DNA of 17,230 bases from Parcubacteria group bacterium GW2011_GWA2_47_7 (GTDB lineage Bacteria > Patescibacteriota > Minisyncoccia > Phycocordibacterales > UBA6899), in contig LCOM01000033.1 in the NCBI GenBank assembly GCA_000999395.1, positions 1 through 17,230 of the forward strand, read 5' to 3'. Positions 1 to 5,956 of this stretch are shown here, one piece after another. The position numbers were made by a program, and so were the translations under genes. The notes beneath the pieces are model-generated. The model was not told the DNA's origin. It did no database searches and saw nothing but the letters and a program-made list of their open reading frames with translations. Within the stretch, counting starts at the first letter, position 1. Each line of letters starts with the position of its first letter.

Positions 1-2
1 AT

Positions 3-356
3 GGCTTCTGGAAATTCCATCGCGATTGGTACGCAGAGGGTTTCAAACTCCTCACCCATGACTATTTCGGGGTGTATTGTCCGTGGAGTTGGGAGACCGC
101 AAAACAAAACCGATTGGCGGACATGAGGGTGTATCTTGGTAAGGATGGACGTTCACACGAAGTACTTGGGCATATCACGAGCGTAGACTGTGATGATCCT
201 GCCAAACAAGAGGCCATTGCGCGCCATTCCTTTATTAGTCGGAGAAAGCACTGGATTCGAGGATTGAGTACGTGCGTTTTCTCTCCAGTCTGGGTGCCCA
301 TTCTCATCGTGCTCGCCATTATCATCGGCGTTGTCGAAATTGCAATGAGTGCGTAG
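3..356 (+). CDS. 3' part of an unknown gene encoding a C-terminally membrane-anchored protein
   Basis: The reading frame is open from the window edge to a TAG at 354-356, so the gene most likely begins upstream. A GTG at 72 could start a 94-aa version, but it has no ribosome binding site and the codons before it read as ordinary protein. The visible 117 residues are polar and aromatic-rich (several Trp, Tyr and His), and end in one strongly hydrophobic stretch of about 20 residues (VWVPILIVLAIIIGVVEI), followed by a five-residue tail. That suggests a tail-anchored or single-pass membrane protein with the soluble part in front. I do not recognise the family and assign no function. A rho-independent terminator follows 22 bases after the stop, so this is the last gene of its transcript. 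Confidence 0.55.
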   Translation, partial: GFWKFHRDWYAEGFKLLTHDYFGVYCPWSWETAKQNRLADMRVYLGKDGRSHEVLGHITSVDCDDPAKQEAIARHSFISRRKHWIRGLSTCVFSPVWVPILIVLAIIIGVVEIAMSA

Positions 357-377
357 GAGGCTGCGCGAGGTTGAAAC

Positions 378-401
378 AAAAGCGCTACGGCGCTTTTTTT
401 T
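378..401 (+). terminator. Rho-independent terminator after the first gene
   Basis: A perfect 8-bp stem AAAAGCGC / GCGCTTTT (378-385 with 390-397) closes a TACG tetraloop of the very stable UNCG class with a C-G closing pair, and runs into eight T residues (394-401). Confidence 0.85.
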
Positions 402-477
402 ATTAGGGAAATCGGTTGTGAAGATCAGCTTGCGGTCGCAATTTAGCCTGCATTGCCCAAGTTCGGTAGAGCCCTAT

Positions 478-529
478 CTTTCGCCCCCGTCGCGACGTGC
501 AGTCCGGGTTCGGTTACGAATCACTAAGT
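478..529. repeat. 52-bp intergenic repeat, copy 1
   Basis: This 52-bp block matches 645-696 at 47 of 52 positions, 167 bp apart in direct orientation. The shared core is GCAGTCCGGGTTCGG followed by ACGAATCACTAAGT. No coding frame is conserved between the copies. The short TTCG-containing core slightly recalls a tRNA T-arm, but no tRNA can be folded here. The wider stretch 402-790 holds no gene that I can support. Confidence 0.75.
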
Positions 530-644
530 CTTTGTGGCGCGTATGGTGATGGCGGGGGAGGTCACAGATAATTTTCTCGTCGCCACTCGAAAATTTCCGC
601 GACCCCGTCTCACCATCTCGTCTGCTGACTCGATAAGGTTCCGA

Positions 645-696
645 CTTTCTCCCCTGTTGCGACTTGCAGTCCGGGTTCGGTCACGAATCACTAAGT
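645..696. repeat. 52-bp intergenic repeat, copy 2
   Basis: Second copy of the block at 478-529 (5 mismatches). A further short echo (ACTAAGT) occurs near 721-727 without the rest of the unit. Confidence 0.75.
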
Positions 697-753
697 ATTT
701 TGCTCCATGTATTCGCAAACTACTAAGTGTTCTCGACCCCGACTCGGCAACGC

Positions 754-790
754 CATCCGAAGACGGATGTCGGCTTCGCGCCTCCGTCTT
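754..790. other. Two mutually exclusive hairpins downstream of ssrA
   Basis: CATCCG (754-759) pairs with CGGATG (764-769). Alternatively AAGACGGA (760-767) pairs with TCCGTCTT (783-790), with an inner GGC/GCC stem. The two folds share 760-769 and cannot coexist. There is no downstream gene on either strand to regulate, so this may only be part of the repeat-rich debris. Confidence 0.4.
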
Positions 791-875
791 TCGCCCCCGC
801 CATCTCCGACAAAACGCAAGCCACCCAACTCTTTACAGAGTTGGGTGGGCGTTATTGTGGAGATGGCGGGGGCGA
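791..875 (-). repeat. 85-nt palindrome overlapping the 3' end of tmRNA
   Basis: The 17 bases at 791-807 are the exact reverse complement of 859-875, which are the last bases of the tmRNA (acceptor 3' strand and half of the T-arm). Inside lie a 9-10 bp helix with one bulge (809-817 with 849-858) and a perfect 12-bp stem (821-832 with 837-848). The primary transcript could therefore fold its own 3' end into one long hairpin. Confidence 0.85.
809..848 (-). terminator. Probable ssrA terminator / trailer hairpin
   Basis: Read on the minus strand, a perfect 12-bp GC-rich stem (CCACCCAACTCT / AGAGTTGGGTGG) with a GTAA (GNRA) loop begins 10 bases after the mature tmRNA end. It is followed by CTTGCGTTTTGT, a weak T tract. 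Position and shape fit a transcription terminator or a 3'-processing hairpin. Confidence 0.6.
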
Positions 876-1244
876 ACCCGCGTCCAGCAGAGAAGAGTAT
901 GACGATCTACGTGCGTAGATTGTCTCATTGATTTCATGTCGCAAGGGCTAGACAAACAAAACCTTACGAGCACTACTCCCTTAGTTTTCGTCACTGTATT
1001 CGGGTACTACAATGCTTATCCTGAAAATATGACACGAAGGATGGGCCTATCAGGTGTACTCCCGCTTCGCGCCGTCTACTTAAGCGTAGGCGAAAGCGAA
1101 ATTGTTTGCCTTAAAGTAAGGCGTTGCAATTCCACCGGTGCTTTTCTTGGCACTTTCAAGTTGTTCGCGTGATTTACGAGACTACGAACATGCTCGGCAC
1201 GCACGATCACACAACTTCTTCCACTGTCGAAACATTTCATCCCC
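858..1244 (-). ncRNA. ssrA: tmRNA (ssrA), one-piece
   Basis: tmRNA rescues stalled ribosomes with SmpB, acting first as an alanyl-tRNA and then as a short mRNA for a degradation tag. The 5' end GGGGATG (1244-1238) pairs fully with the 3' strand CATCTCC (865-859), including a G3-U70 pair, the alanine identity element, and A73 at 858. CCA is not encoded. The 5' part contains the conserved TTTCGACA, and the 3' part GGACGCGGGTTCG. A pseudoknot can be drawn upstream of the tag (GCGTG 1202-1198 with CACGC 1171-1167; GTTCG 1189-1185 with CGAAC). Eleven bases after it the tag frame opens at GCC 1151 and ends at TAA 1082-1080. The 23-aa tag begins AKKSTGGI and ends ANNFAFAYA, longer than the usual 8-15 aa and ending AYA rather than LAA. 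The T-loop is six bases (TTCGCC) and lacks the usual A58. smpB lies just upstream on the same strand. Confidence 0.93.
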
Positions 1245-1261
1245 TCTAAAATACTTTCTTC

Positions 1262-1343
1262 GGCGCACCATGCCTTGTACTGCGACCAATTTTTCTTAGC
1301 GGTACCCCGCTTTAGAAAAATGAAGTACCCTTGTGGTGCATCC
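1262..1343 (-). repeat. Structured repeat family, copy V, between smpB and ssrA
   Basis: On the minus strand this reads as the same element found at 14569-14774. The conserved hairpin is ATTTTTCT (1289-1296) with AGAAAAAT (1314-1321), and AGCGG (1298-1302) with CCGCT (1307-1311), closing a 4-base loop. It is followed by TTGGTCGCAGTAC and bounded by GGATGCACC / GGTGCGCC. The first hairpin of the longer copies is absent. Confidence 0.75.
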
Positions 1344-1434
1344 GAATAAATTATTTTAGCACCAATTTTGTTCGGCGTATTACTTTTGTACCGCAGCCGA
1401 ATAAATTGTTTTGTGAGATTTATTTTCAAAGTAC

Positions 1435-1908
1435 CTATCGCAGATGCTTGCTGATTTTCTCGACACCGCGTTTCACTTCGCGTGCGATATCGCGGAGTGC
1501 CTCACGCTTCTTGATGGCTTGGCGCTTGTCTCCCTTCTTTTTGCCACGAGCGACCACGAATCGAAGCTTGATGACTCGACCTTTATTATACATTGATAAT
1601 GGCACCAATGTCAAGCCTGCTTTTTCTTCCGCGGACGCCAGTTTTGTAAGTTCTTTCTTGGTAAGAAGGAGCTTTCTGTTTCTTGTTGGGTCATATTTTC
1701 CGACTGTATTTTGCGCTTGATAGGGCGGAATTTCCGCATTCATGAGAAATGCCTCCCCGCCACGCACGGTAATGTGCGCCCCCTCAAGCTTTCCACGATG
1801 TTCTCGCAGAGATTTGACTTCAGTGCCGAAAAGCTGAAGCCCAGCCTCAAAGTGCTCGAGAAACTCATAATCAAAATGCGCCCGTTTATGTTCAATCAAA
1901 TTGGCCAT
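1435..1908 (-). CDS. smpB: SsrA-binding protein SmpB
   Basis: SmpB binds the tRNA-like part of tmRNA and fits the decoding centre of stalled ribosomes, so the RNA can be accommodated without a codon. The 157-aa product matches the family over its whole length. The N-terminal start of the oligonucleotide-binding barrel (ANLIEHKRAHFDYEFLE) leads into FEAGLQLFGTEVKSLREHRGK, then PPYQAQN, DPTRNRKLLL and LVPLSMYNKGRVIKLRF. The basic C-terminal tail (from about residue 122) is the part that becomes a helix in the mRNA channel. I chose ATG 1908 because homologues begin with this M-A-N-type start; a TTG at 1914 would add two residues. There is no clear Shine-Dalgarno, and a TATGCT hexamer (1925-1920) lies so close that the mRNA may be almost leaderless. 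The partner RNA ssrA follows 190 bases downstream with a structured repeat between them. Confidence 0.96.
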   Translation of the reverse strand: MANLIEHKRAHFDYEFLEHFEAGLQLFGTEVKSLREHRGKLEGAHITVRGGEAFLMNAEIPPYQAQNTVGKYDPTRNRKLLLTKKELTKLASAEEKAGLTLVPLSMYNKGRVIKLRFVVARGKKKGDKRQAIKKREALRDIAREVKRGVEKISKHLR

Positions 1909-2034
1909 GCTCAAATGCTAGCATAAATGCGCTTCTTTGTGATGCTCGGAATTAAAAAGAACTCGATGGGAAGCTGGGTACAGAACGATTAGGTTATTTC
2001 TATGGCATATTCACTTTGTAGTCACTATTCACCC

Positions 2035-2205
2035 TTATCCACTCGTTAAGTATATGTCGATAGTAACGACGAATGCATAGATGGGTGCTGCGAATGGTGG
2101 CACTCCGGCAAGCTTGTGAGAAATGATGATATTACCGAAACTATAGCCAGTGATGGCAATGATTGAAGCGATCAGGGCACTCATGAATAAAACCTTCTTA
2201 GTCAA
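2035..2205 (-). CDS. Small two-segment membrane protein (56 aa), hypothetical
   Basis: A TTG at 2205 preceded by CGGAGAG (SD core 2218-2213, spacing 7) opens a 56-aa frame ending in TAA at 2037-2035; an in-frame stop lies just upstream. The product (MTKKVLFMSALIASIIAITG..., ending DIYLTSG) is mostly hydrophobic, with two likely membrane segments at about residues 4-26 and 34-52 separated by HKLAGVPP. A 49-aa version could start at ATG 2184 but lacks a ribosome site. I recognise no family. It may be a genuine small membrane protein or the N-terminal remnant of a larger transporter. The flanking stretches 1915-2034 and 2206-2320 show nothing else. Confidence 0.4.
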   Translation of the reverse strand: MTKKVLFMSALIASIIAITGYSFGNIIISHKLAGVPPFAAPIYAFVVTIDIYLTSG

Positions 2206-2212
2206 CGAACTA

Positions 2213-2218
2213 CTCTCC
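2213..2218 (-). promoter_or_regulatory. Shine-Dalgarno site deciding the TTG start of the 56-aa ORF
   Basis: GGAGAG on the minus strand sits seven bases before TTG 2205 and is too far from ATG 2184, so it favours the TTG start. It is one of the few good SD matches in the window. Confidence 0.4.
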
Positions 2219-2320
2219 GAAAGCTAGCTTACCAATCTTTGCTTGTCATTTGTTCACCACAGCTTAATGTCGCGTTCCTCAGACTGGTTATTAAAGGGGG
2301 TTTTTCGTATTCGAGGCTTC

Positions 2321-2329
2321 TGCTATACT
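2321..2329 (+). promoter_or_regulatory. Extended -10 promoter, probably for ftsH
   Basis: TGCTATACT is an extended -10 (TGn followed by TATACT, 2324-2329). No good -35 is visible, as expected for extended -10 promoters. Transcription from about 2336 would leave a 135-nt leader before ftsH. The leader contains no convincing gene. Confidence 0.5.
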
Positions 2330-2470
2330 GTTTCCACATATGGATCTCGTAGTAGAAAATGGCATATAAGGGAGATTGTTCTACACCGCAGGTTCATTGA
2401 GTCGATATTTACTATGGCTAATTACTAATGGCGGTGGCTCCGAAGGGGCAATGCCATTTTTCACTACAGG

Positions 2471-4549
2471 ATGGACTTCAATCAATTTAAAGGAGGAGAC
2501 GGAGGGGAGAAAAAGAAAGGAAAAGAAGGCGGACCAACCGCGCCGTCGTTCTTTTCGAATATTCTCACCGTACTTCTAGTTTTTTTACTCATCGTTTCTG
2601 CGTACTCTTTTTTTGCCGACAAAAAAGCAAAGACGGAGGTCGTTTCGCTTTCGCAACTTGCCGTAGATGTGCGCCAAGGTCGTGTTTCAGATATTGAGAT
2701 CGATGGAGCAGATTTGCATATGACCTATCTTGCTGATGGGGTAAAGAAGGACGCAAAGCGCGAAGTTGATTCGAGTTTTACCGAGACAATGAAAAATTAC
2801 GGTGTGACACCGGAGGAACTTTCCGCGGTGAAGACCGAAATAAAAGAGCCGAGCGGTTTTTCATATTGGCTCTACTCCTTGGCACCATTCCTGTTCCCGC
2901 TACTTTTCCTCGGTGTCATTATTTGGTTCCTTACACGACAAGTAAAACAGTCGGGAGGGATGCAGGCGTTTTCATTTGGACAGTCGAAGGCCCGCGTTAT
3001 TTATCCAGATGACACGGCGCAGAAGGTTACCTTTAAGGATGTAGCCGGAGTCAAGGAGGCCAAAGAAGAGCTTCAAGAGATTGTCGAATTCCTCAAACAG
3101 CCAAAGAAATTCTTGGACATTGGAGCGCAGATACCAAAAGGTGTGATGCTTATGGGTGGTCCAGGTACTGGAAAGACACTCCTCGCGCGTGCAGTTGCCG
3201 GGGAAGCGGGAGTTCCATTCTTTCATCTTTCCGGATCTGAGTTTGTCGAGATGTTTGTCGGCGTCGGTGCTTCCCGTGTCCGAGACCTTTTCCGTATGGT
3301 GAAGAAGGAGTCACCTGCTATTATCTTTATCGACGAGATTGACGCGGTTGGGCGTGTGCGTGGGGGAGGCGTGGGTGGAGGCAATGACGAACGTGAGCAG
3401 ACGTTGAATCAGATTCTCGTTGAAATGGACGGATTTGAACCCACAGAAAAGGTTATCGTCATGGCGGCGACAAATCGCCCCGATGTGCTTGACCCCGCGC
3501 TCTTGCGCCCCGGACGTTTTGATCGTCGCGTCGTCCTCGATCTTCCTGACCTTGCCGACCGTGAACAGATACTCAACATTCATGCGCGCAAGAAGCCACT
3601 TGGTGAGGATGTGAACTTGCATGTCGTCGCAGAACGCACCCCGGGATTTTCGGGAGCGGACTTATACTCACTCATGAATGAAGGCGCAATTTTAGCGGCG
3701 CGTGAAAATCGAAAGATGGTGTCACAGTATGACCTTATTCGTTCGATTGAGAAGGTGATGATTGGACCTGAGCGTAAGAGTCATATCTTGAATACCGATG
3801 AAAAGAAGATTACTGCGTATCACGAAGGAGGACATGCGCTTCTCGCATCGCTACTCGCGTATGCCGACCCTGTACACAAGATTTCCATCATCTCCCGCGG
3901 GCATGCAGCGGGGTACACGCTGAAGCTTCCAATCGAAGAGCGCAGGTTCCATTCACGCAAAGAATTCCTAGACGATATTGTCGTATCTCTAGGCGGTTAC
4001 GTTGCTGAACTCATGATGTTCGATGATCTTACGACGGGTCCATCAAATGATCTTCAGGTCGCCACCGGCCTTGCGCGCGATATGGTTGCAAAATACGGAA
4101 TGTCAGCAACGATGGGGCCCATTGCGTTTGAGGCATCGGGGAGCATTCTCGTCGGTCGCGGAGGCTTCGTCGAACGGGACTATTCACAAGATGTCGCACG
4201 GCGTATCGATATTGAGGTCGAGAAGATCATGAATGACTGTTTAATTCGCGCGAAGGATCTACTTCTGAAACATAAGCCCATTCTTGATGCAATCGCTCTC
4301 GAACTGGTTCGCGTCGAAACGATGGAGCGCGAGGAGTACGAGAAAATACTCATCCTTCACGGAATTAAGCCAAAGGAGAAAATGGGAGAGGAGGTCTACA
4401 TTGCACCGCCAGCAAACCCTGATGCAATTCCGACTGTGACGCATGGCCATATTGAAAGCCACACCGGACTTGTTGAGGAGAAGAATGAATCTGATCATAA
4501 TTCTAAGAAACCTGCTCGGCGACAGAAGAGACACGATGACAATGTATAA
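2471..4549 (+). CDS. ftsH: ATP-dependent membrane zinc metalloprotease FtsH
   Basis: FtsH is a hexameric membrane AAA+ protease that extracts and degrades misfolded membrane proteins and some cytosolic ones. The 692-aa product has the full layout. A basic N-terminus is followed by TM1 (about 28-48), a short extracytoplasmic domain (50-130), and TM2 (about 132-154). The AAA module carries Walker A GGPGTGKT (229-236), Walker B IIFIDE (284-289), and the second region of homology ATNRPDVLDPALLRPGRFDR (333-352). The zinc protease has HEGGH (451-455, usually HEAGH), with the third ligand probably Asp527 in TTGPSND. The last 50 residues are hydrophilic and variable. ATG 2471 is the first start after an in-frame TAA, although only AGG adjoins it as a ribosome site. 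FtsH can degrade SsrA-tagged proteins in E. coli, which fits its neighbours smpB and ssrA. It is monocistronic, with a terminator overlapping its stop codon. Confidence 0.97.
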   Translation: MDFNQFKGGDGGEKKKGKEGGPTAPSFFSNILTVLLVFLLIVSAYSFFADKKAKTEVVSLSQLAVDVRQGRVSDIEIDGADLHMTYLADGVKKDAKREVDSSFTETMKNYGVTPEELSAVKTEIKEPSGFSYWLYSLAPFLFPLLFLGVIIWFLTRQVKQSGGMQAFSFGQSKARVIYPDDTAQKVTFKDVAGVKEAKEELQEIVEFLKQPKKFLDIGAQIPKGVMLMGGPGTGKTLLARAVAGEAGVPFFHLSGSEFVEMFVGVGASRVRDLFRMVKKESPAIIFIDEIDAVGRVRGGGVGGGNDEREQTLNQILVEMDGFEPTEKVIVMAATNRPDVLDPALLRPGRFDRRVVLDLPDLADREQILNIHARKKPLGEDVNLHVVAERTPGFSGADLYSLMNEGAILAARENRKMVSQYDLIRSIEKVMIGPERKSHILNTDEKKITAYHEGGHALLASLLAYADPVHKISIISRGHAAGYTLKLPIEERRFHSRKEFLDDIVVSLGGYVAELMMFDDLTTGPSNDLQVATGLARDMVAKYGMSATMGPIAFEASGSILVGRGGFVERDYSQDVARRIDIEVEKIMNDCLIRAKDLLLKHKPILDAIALELVRVETMEREEYEKILILHGIKPKEKMGEEVYIAPPANPDAIPTVTHGHIESHTGLVEEKNESDHNSKKPARRQKRHDDNV

Positions 4550-4582
4550 CAAAAAACCGGCTTAGACCGGTTTTTTGTTATA
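4545..4582. terminator. Terminator overlapping the ftsH stop codon
   Basis: A perfect 16-bp inverted repeat (4545-4560 with 4567-4582; core ACCGG/CCGGT flanked by A6 and T6) surrounds a 6-base loop CTTAGA. It contains the ftsH TAA (4547-4549) and is symmetrical enough to work in both directions. Confidence 0.9.
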
Positions 4583-4635
4583 CATTTGTGTACCAGCATG
4601 TTATCTGATAGACCTAAAAGAGTTGTTTGATTGAA

Positions 4636-4641
4636 AAGGAG
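4636..4641 (+). promoter_or_regulatory. Shine-Dalgarno site of the 138-aa gene
   Basis: AAGGAG lies six bases before ATG 4648 and rules in that start over an upstream TTG at 4627. Confidence 0.75.
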
Positions 4642-4647
4642 ACTAAC

Positions 4648-5064
4648 ATGAGTGCCATAGTTTCTTCGTTTTTTCCCTTTATTGTCCGAGTGCCGGCCTG
4701 TATTGAACTGCTTTTGGTTACAGCACATATCGAACTTTTTTTTGGTTCGTTTAAGTCCGAAGAAGAGGCAAGAAGTTGGATGGCGAAATTTGAACTTGCT
4801 CGCGCCGAACTTACCTTATTGGAGGATATTACGGTCGAAGGAGTATTCAATGAAGCAGGAATCCAGACGCAGCCATTCGTGTGTGCGACGACATATGTCT
4901 GTGATGTCCATCAGGTCGGGGTAAGTGCCCGTCAGGCCAATATGGTAATTCCTTATGGAGCACCTGAGGTGGCGGCTGCACACATAGATGTTTATGCACT
5001 GCAGGCATTGGATAAGGTGGTGTCTGTCGGTCTTCACTATGTTGAAGATGAAGGAGATGAATAA
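4648..5064 (+). CDS. Hypothetical protein, 138 aa
   Basis: A well-formed gene: a strong AAGGAG ribosome site, ATG 4648, TAA 5062-5064, and its own terminators on both sides, so it is a single-gene transcript. I do not recognise the family. The N-terminal third is hydrophobic (SSFFPFIVRVPACIELLLVTAHIELFFGSF), perhaps a buried core rather than a clean membrane helix. Residues 44-62 form an acidic, helix-prone stretch (SEEEARSWMAKFELARAEL). The middle contains two cysteines four residues apart (VCATTYVC). The C-terminus is helical and acidic (ALQALDKVVSVGLHYVEDEGDE, with the last seven residues strongly negative). The repeated Val/Ala pattern with alternating residues suggests a compact alpha/beta domain. 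No catalytic motif is visible, and the neighbours ftsH and tRNA-Ile give no clue to its job. Confidence 0.75.
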   Translation: MSAIVSSFFPFIVRVPACIELLLVTAHIELFFGSFKSEEEARSWMAKFELARAELTLLEDITVEGVFNEAGIQTQPFVCATTYVCDVHQVGVSARQANMVIPYGAPEVAAAHIDVYALQALDKVVSVGLHYVEDEGDE

Positions 5065-5070
5065 AAAAAT

Positions 5071-5095
5071 ACCGAGTATGTAACTCGGTTTTTTG
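5071..5095 (+). terminator. Terminator of the 138-aa gene
   Basis: Seven-bp stem ACCGAGT / ACTCGGT (5071-5077 with 5083-5089), loop ATGTA, followed by a run of T. The A-rich 5' side may let it act on the other strand too. Confidence 0.85.
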
Positions 5096-5155
5096 TTTAT
5101 CGGATCCGAATTGTGAACTGGTGCGAATTGCGAAAGTGTATTAATGTATGGTAAA

Positions 5156-5228
5156 GCACGCATAGCTCAGTTGGTAGAGCGGTCGTCTTATACACGACTG
5201 GTCCTAGGTTCGAGTCCTAGTGCGTGCA
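5156..5228 (+). tRNA. tRNA-Ile, anticodon UAU
   Basis: A complete 73-nt cloverleaf. The acceptor is GCACGCA/TGCGTGC with A73, the D-stem GCTC/GAGC, the anticodon stem GTCGT/ACGAC with loop CTTATAC (anticodon TAT at 5189-5191), and the T-arm CTAGG-TTCGAGT-CCTAG. CCA is not encoded. By anticodon it would decode AUA. Most bacteria use a CAU anticodon modified to lysidine for this codon, so an encoded UAU is uncommon. The 3' half is repeated three times immediately downstream. Confidence 0.93.
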
Positions 5229-5416
5229 CAAAAATTTGAAAGGCCGTACGATTGGTCCCTGGTTCGAGTCCAGGCGGGTGGACTCAGTTTTGAAAGAATT
5301 TACGACTGGTCCTAGGTTCGAGTCCTGGTGGATGGACACGAGTCTTCGGGTGTCCGGCCGAGCAGGCAACTGCTTGCCTGCGGTCCTAGCGCGTGCACAA
5401 AGATTTGAAAGAATTT
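5194..5416 (+). repeat. Tandem array of tRNA 3'-half copies, 54-bp period
   Basis: The tRNA 3' half plus a 19-base spacer (starting ACGACTGG at 5194) recurs at 5248 and 5302, exactly 54 bases apart each time. A fourth, deleted copy lies at 5382-5416 (GGTCCTAG, then GCGTGCACAAAGATTTGAAAG). Each of the first three retains a variable region, a pairing T-arm (CTAGG/CCTAG; CCTGG/CCAGG; CTAGG/CCTGG) and an acceptor 3' strand with A73. The acceptor strands differ: TGCGTGC, CGGGTGG and TGGATGG. Two hairpins separate copies three and four (GGACAC/GTGTCC and GCAGGCAA/TTGCCTGC). No 5' halves accompany the copies. Confidence 0.85.
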
Positions 5417-5447
5417 CAATCGGCTTTCGTTTCGAATCTTATTCGAG

Positions 5448-5475
5448 TTGATAAGGTTTCGATAGGTGGTACAAT
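5448..5475 (+). promoter_or_regulatory. Sigma-70-type promoter for dut
   Basis: TTGATA (5448-5453) and TACAAT (5470-5475) with a 16-base spacer lie 50 bases before the dut start, giving a leader of about 43 nt. Confidence 0.6.
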
Positions 5476-5524
5476 CTTTTCATGATTCTTAACCGGAGAC
5501 GCAACGTTTCCTATTTTTAACGAG

Positions 5525-5956
5525 ATGAAAGTTCGCATTAAACGATTTGATACAACACTTCCACTGCCCGAGTACAAGACGAAGGGGGCGGCGGGCTTTG
5601 ACCTTTCCGTAAGAATCACCACAACAATAGCTCCACACACGGTGGGATACGTCCCCCTTAATGTAGTCATTGAACCCCCAGAGGGACACTATGTTGCGCT
5701 TGTGGCGCGATCCTCACTACACAAGCGCGGACTGATGCCTGCCAATGGATTTGGCGTAGGGGATAGAGATTATAGTGGAAATGAGGATGAGTATAAGGCG
5801 GCGTTACTGAATTTCACTGACAAGGACGTTGTTGTGGAGCGTGGTGAGCGCATCATGCAAGTGGTCATCAGCCCCGTGGTGCATGTCGAATTCCTTGAGG
5901 TCGAAGATATGGGGAATGACAATCGTGGAGGATTTGGCACTACGGGGAATAATTAG
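5525..5956 (+). CDS. dut: dUTP diphosphatase (dUTPase)
   Basis: Hydrolyses dUTP to dUMP and pyrophosphate, keeping uracil out of DNA and supplying dUMP for thymidylate synthesis; family members are homotrimers. The 143-aa length is normal and all five motifs appear in order. Motif 1 is AGFDLS (23-28) and motif 2 is ARSS (61-64). Motif 3 is GVGDRDYSG (77-85), with the catalytic Asp80 and the uracil-stacking Tyr83. Motif 4 is RGERIMQ (106-112), and motif 5 is RGGFGTTG (134-141), the C-terminal arm that closes over the phosphates. Motif 3 departs from the common G-x-I-D-x-D-Y by a Gly in place of Ile and has a short insert (NEDEYK). The gene starts at ATG 5525 with only a weak ribosome site, is transcribed alone from the promoter at 5448, and is convergent with recG. 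Confidence 0.95.
   Translation: MKVRIKRFDTTLPLPEYKTKGAAGFDLSVRITTTIAPHTVGYVPLNVVIEPPEGHYVALVARSSLHKRGLMPANGFGVGDRDYSGNEDEYKAALLNFTDKDVVVERGERIMQVVISPVVHVEFLEVEDMGNDNRGGFGTTGNN

Noticed and set aside
534..931. Overlapping plus-strand frames of 60-120 codons
   Set aside because: They cross the repeats and the tmRNA 3' end, have Arg/Pro/Ser-rich low-complexity products, and lack ribosome sites.
1076..1429. 117-codon minus-strand frame between smpB and the tag region
   Set aside because: It runs through the 5' half of tmRNA and through the structured repeat in a frame unrelated to the tag; RNA features explain the sequence.
2243..2579. Short plus-strand frames before and overlapping ftsH
   Set aside because: They lie in the promoter and leader or out of frame in ftsH, without ribosome sites.
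4627..4647. TTG start adding seven residues to the 138-aa protein
   Set aside because: AAGGAG is placed for ATG 4648 and lies inside the extension.
5194..5416. CRISPR array in the tandem repeats after tRNA-Ile
   Set aside because: Repeats are tRNA 3' halves with near-constant spacers, not unique spacers, and there are no cas genes.
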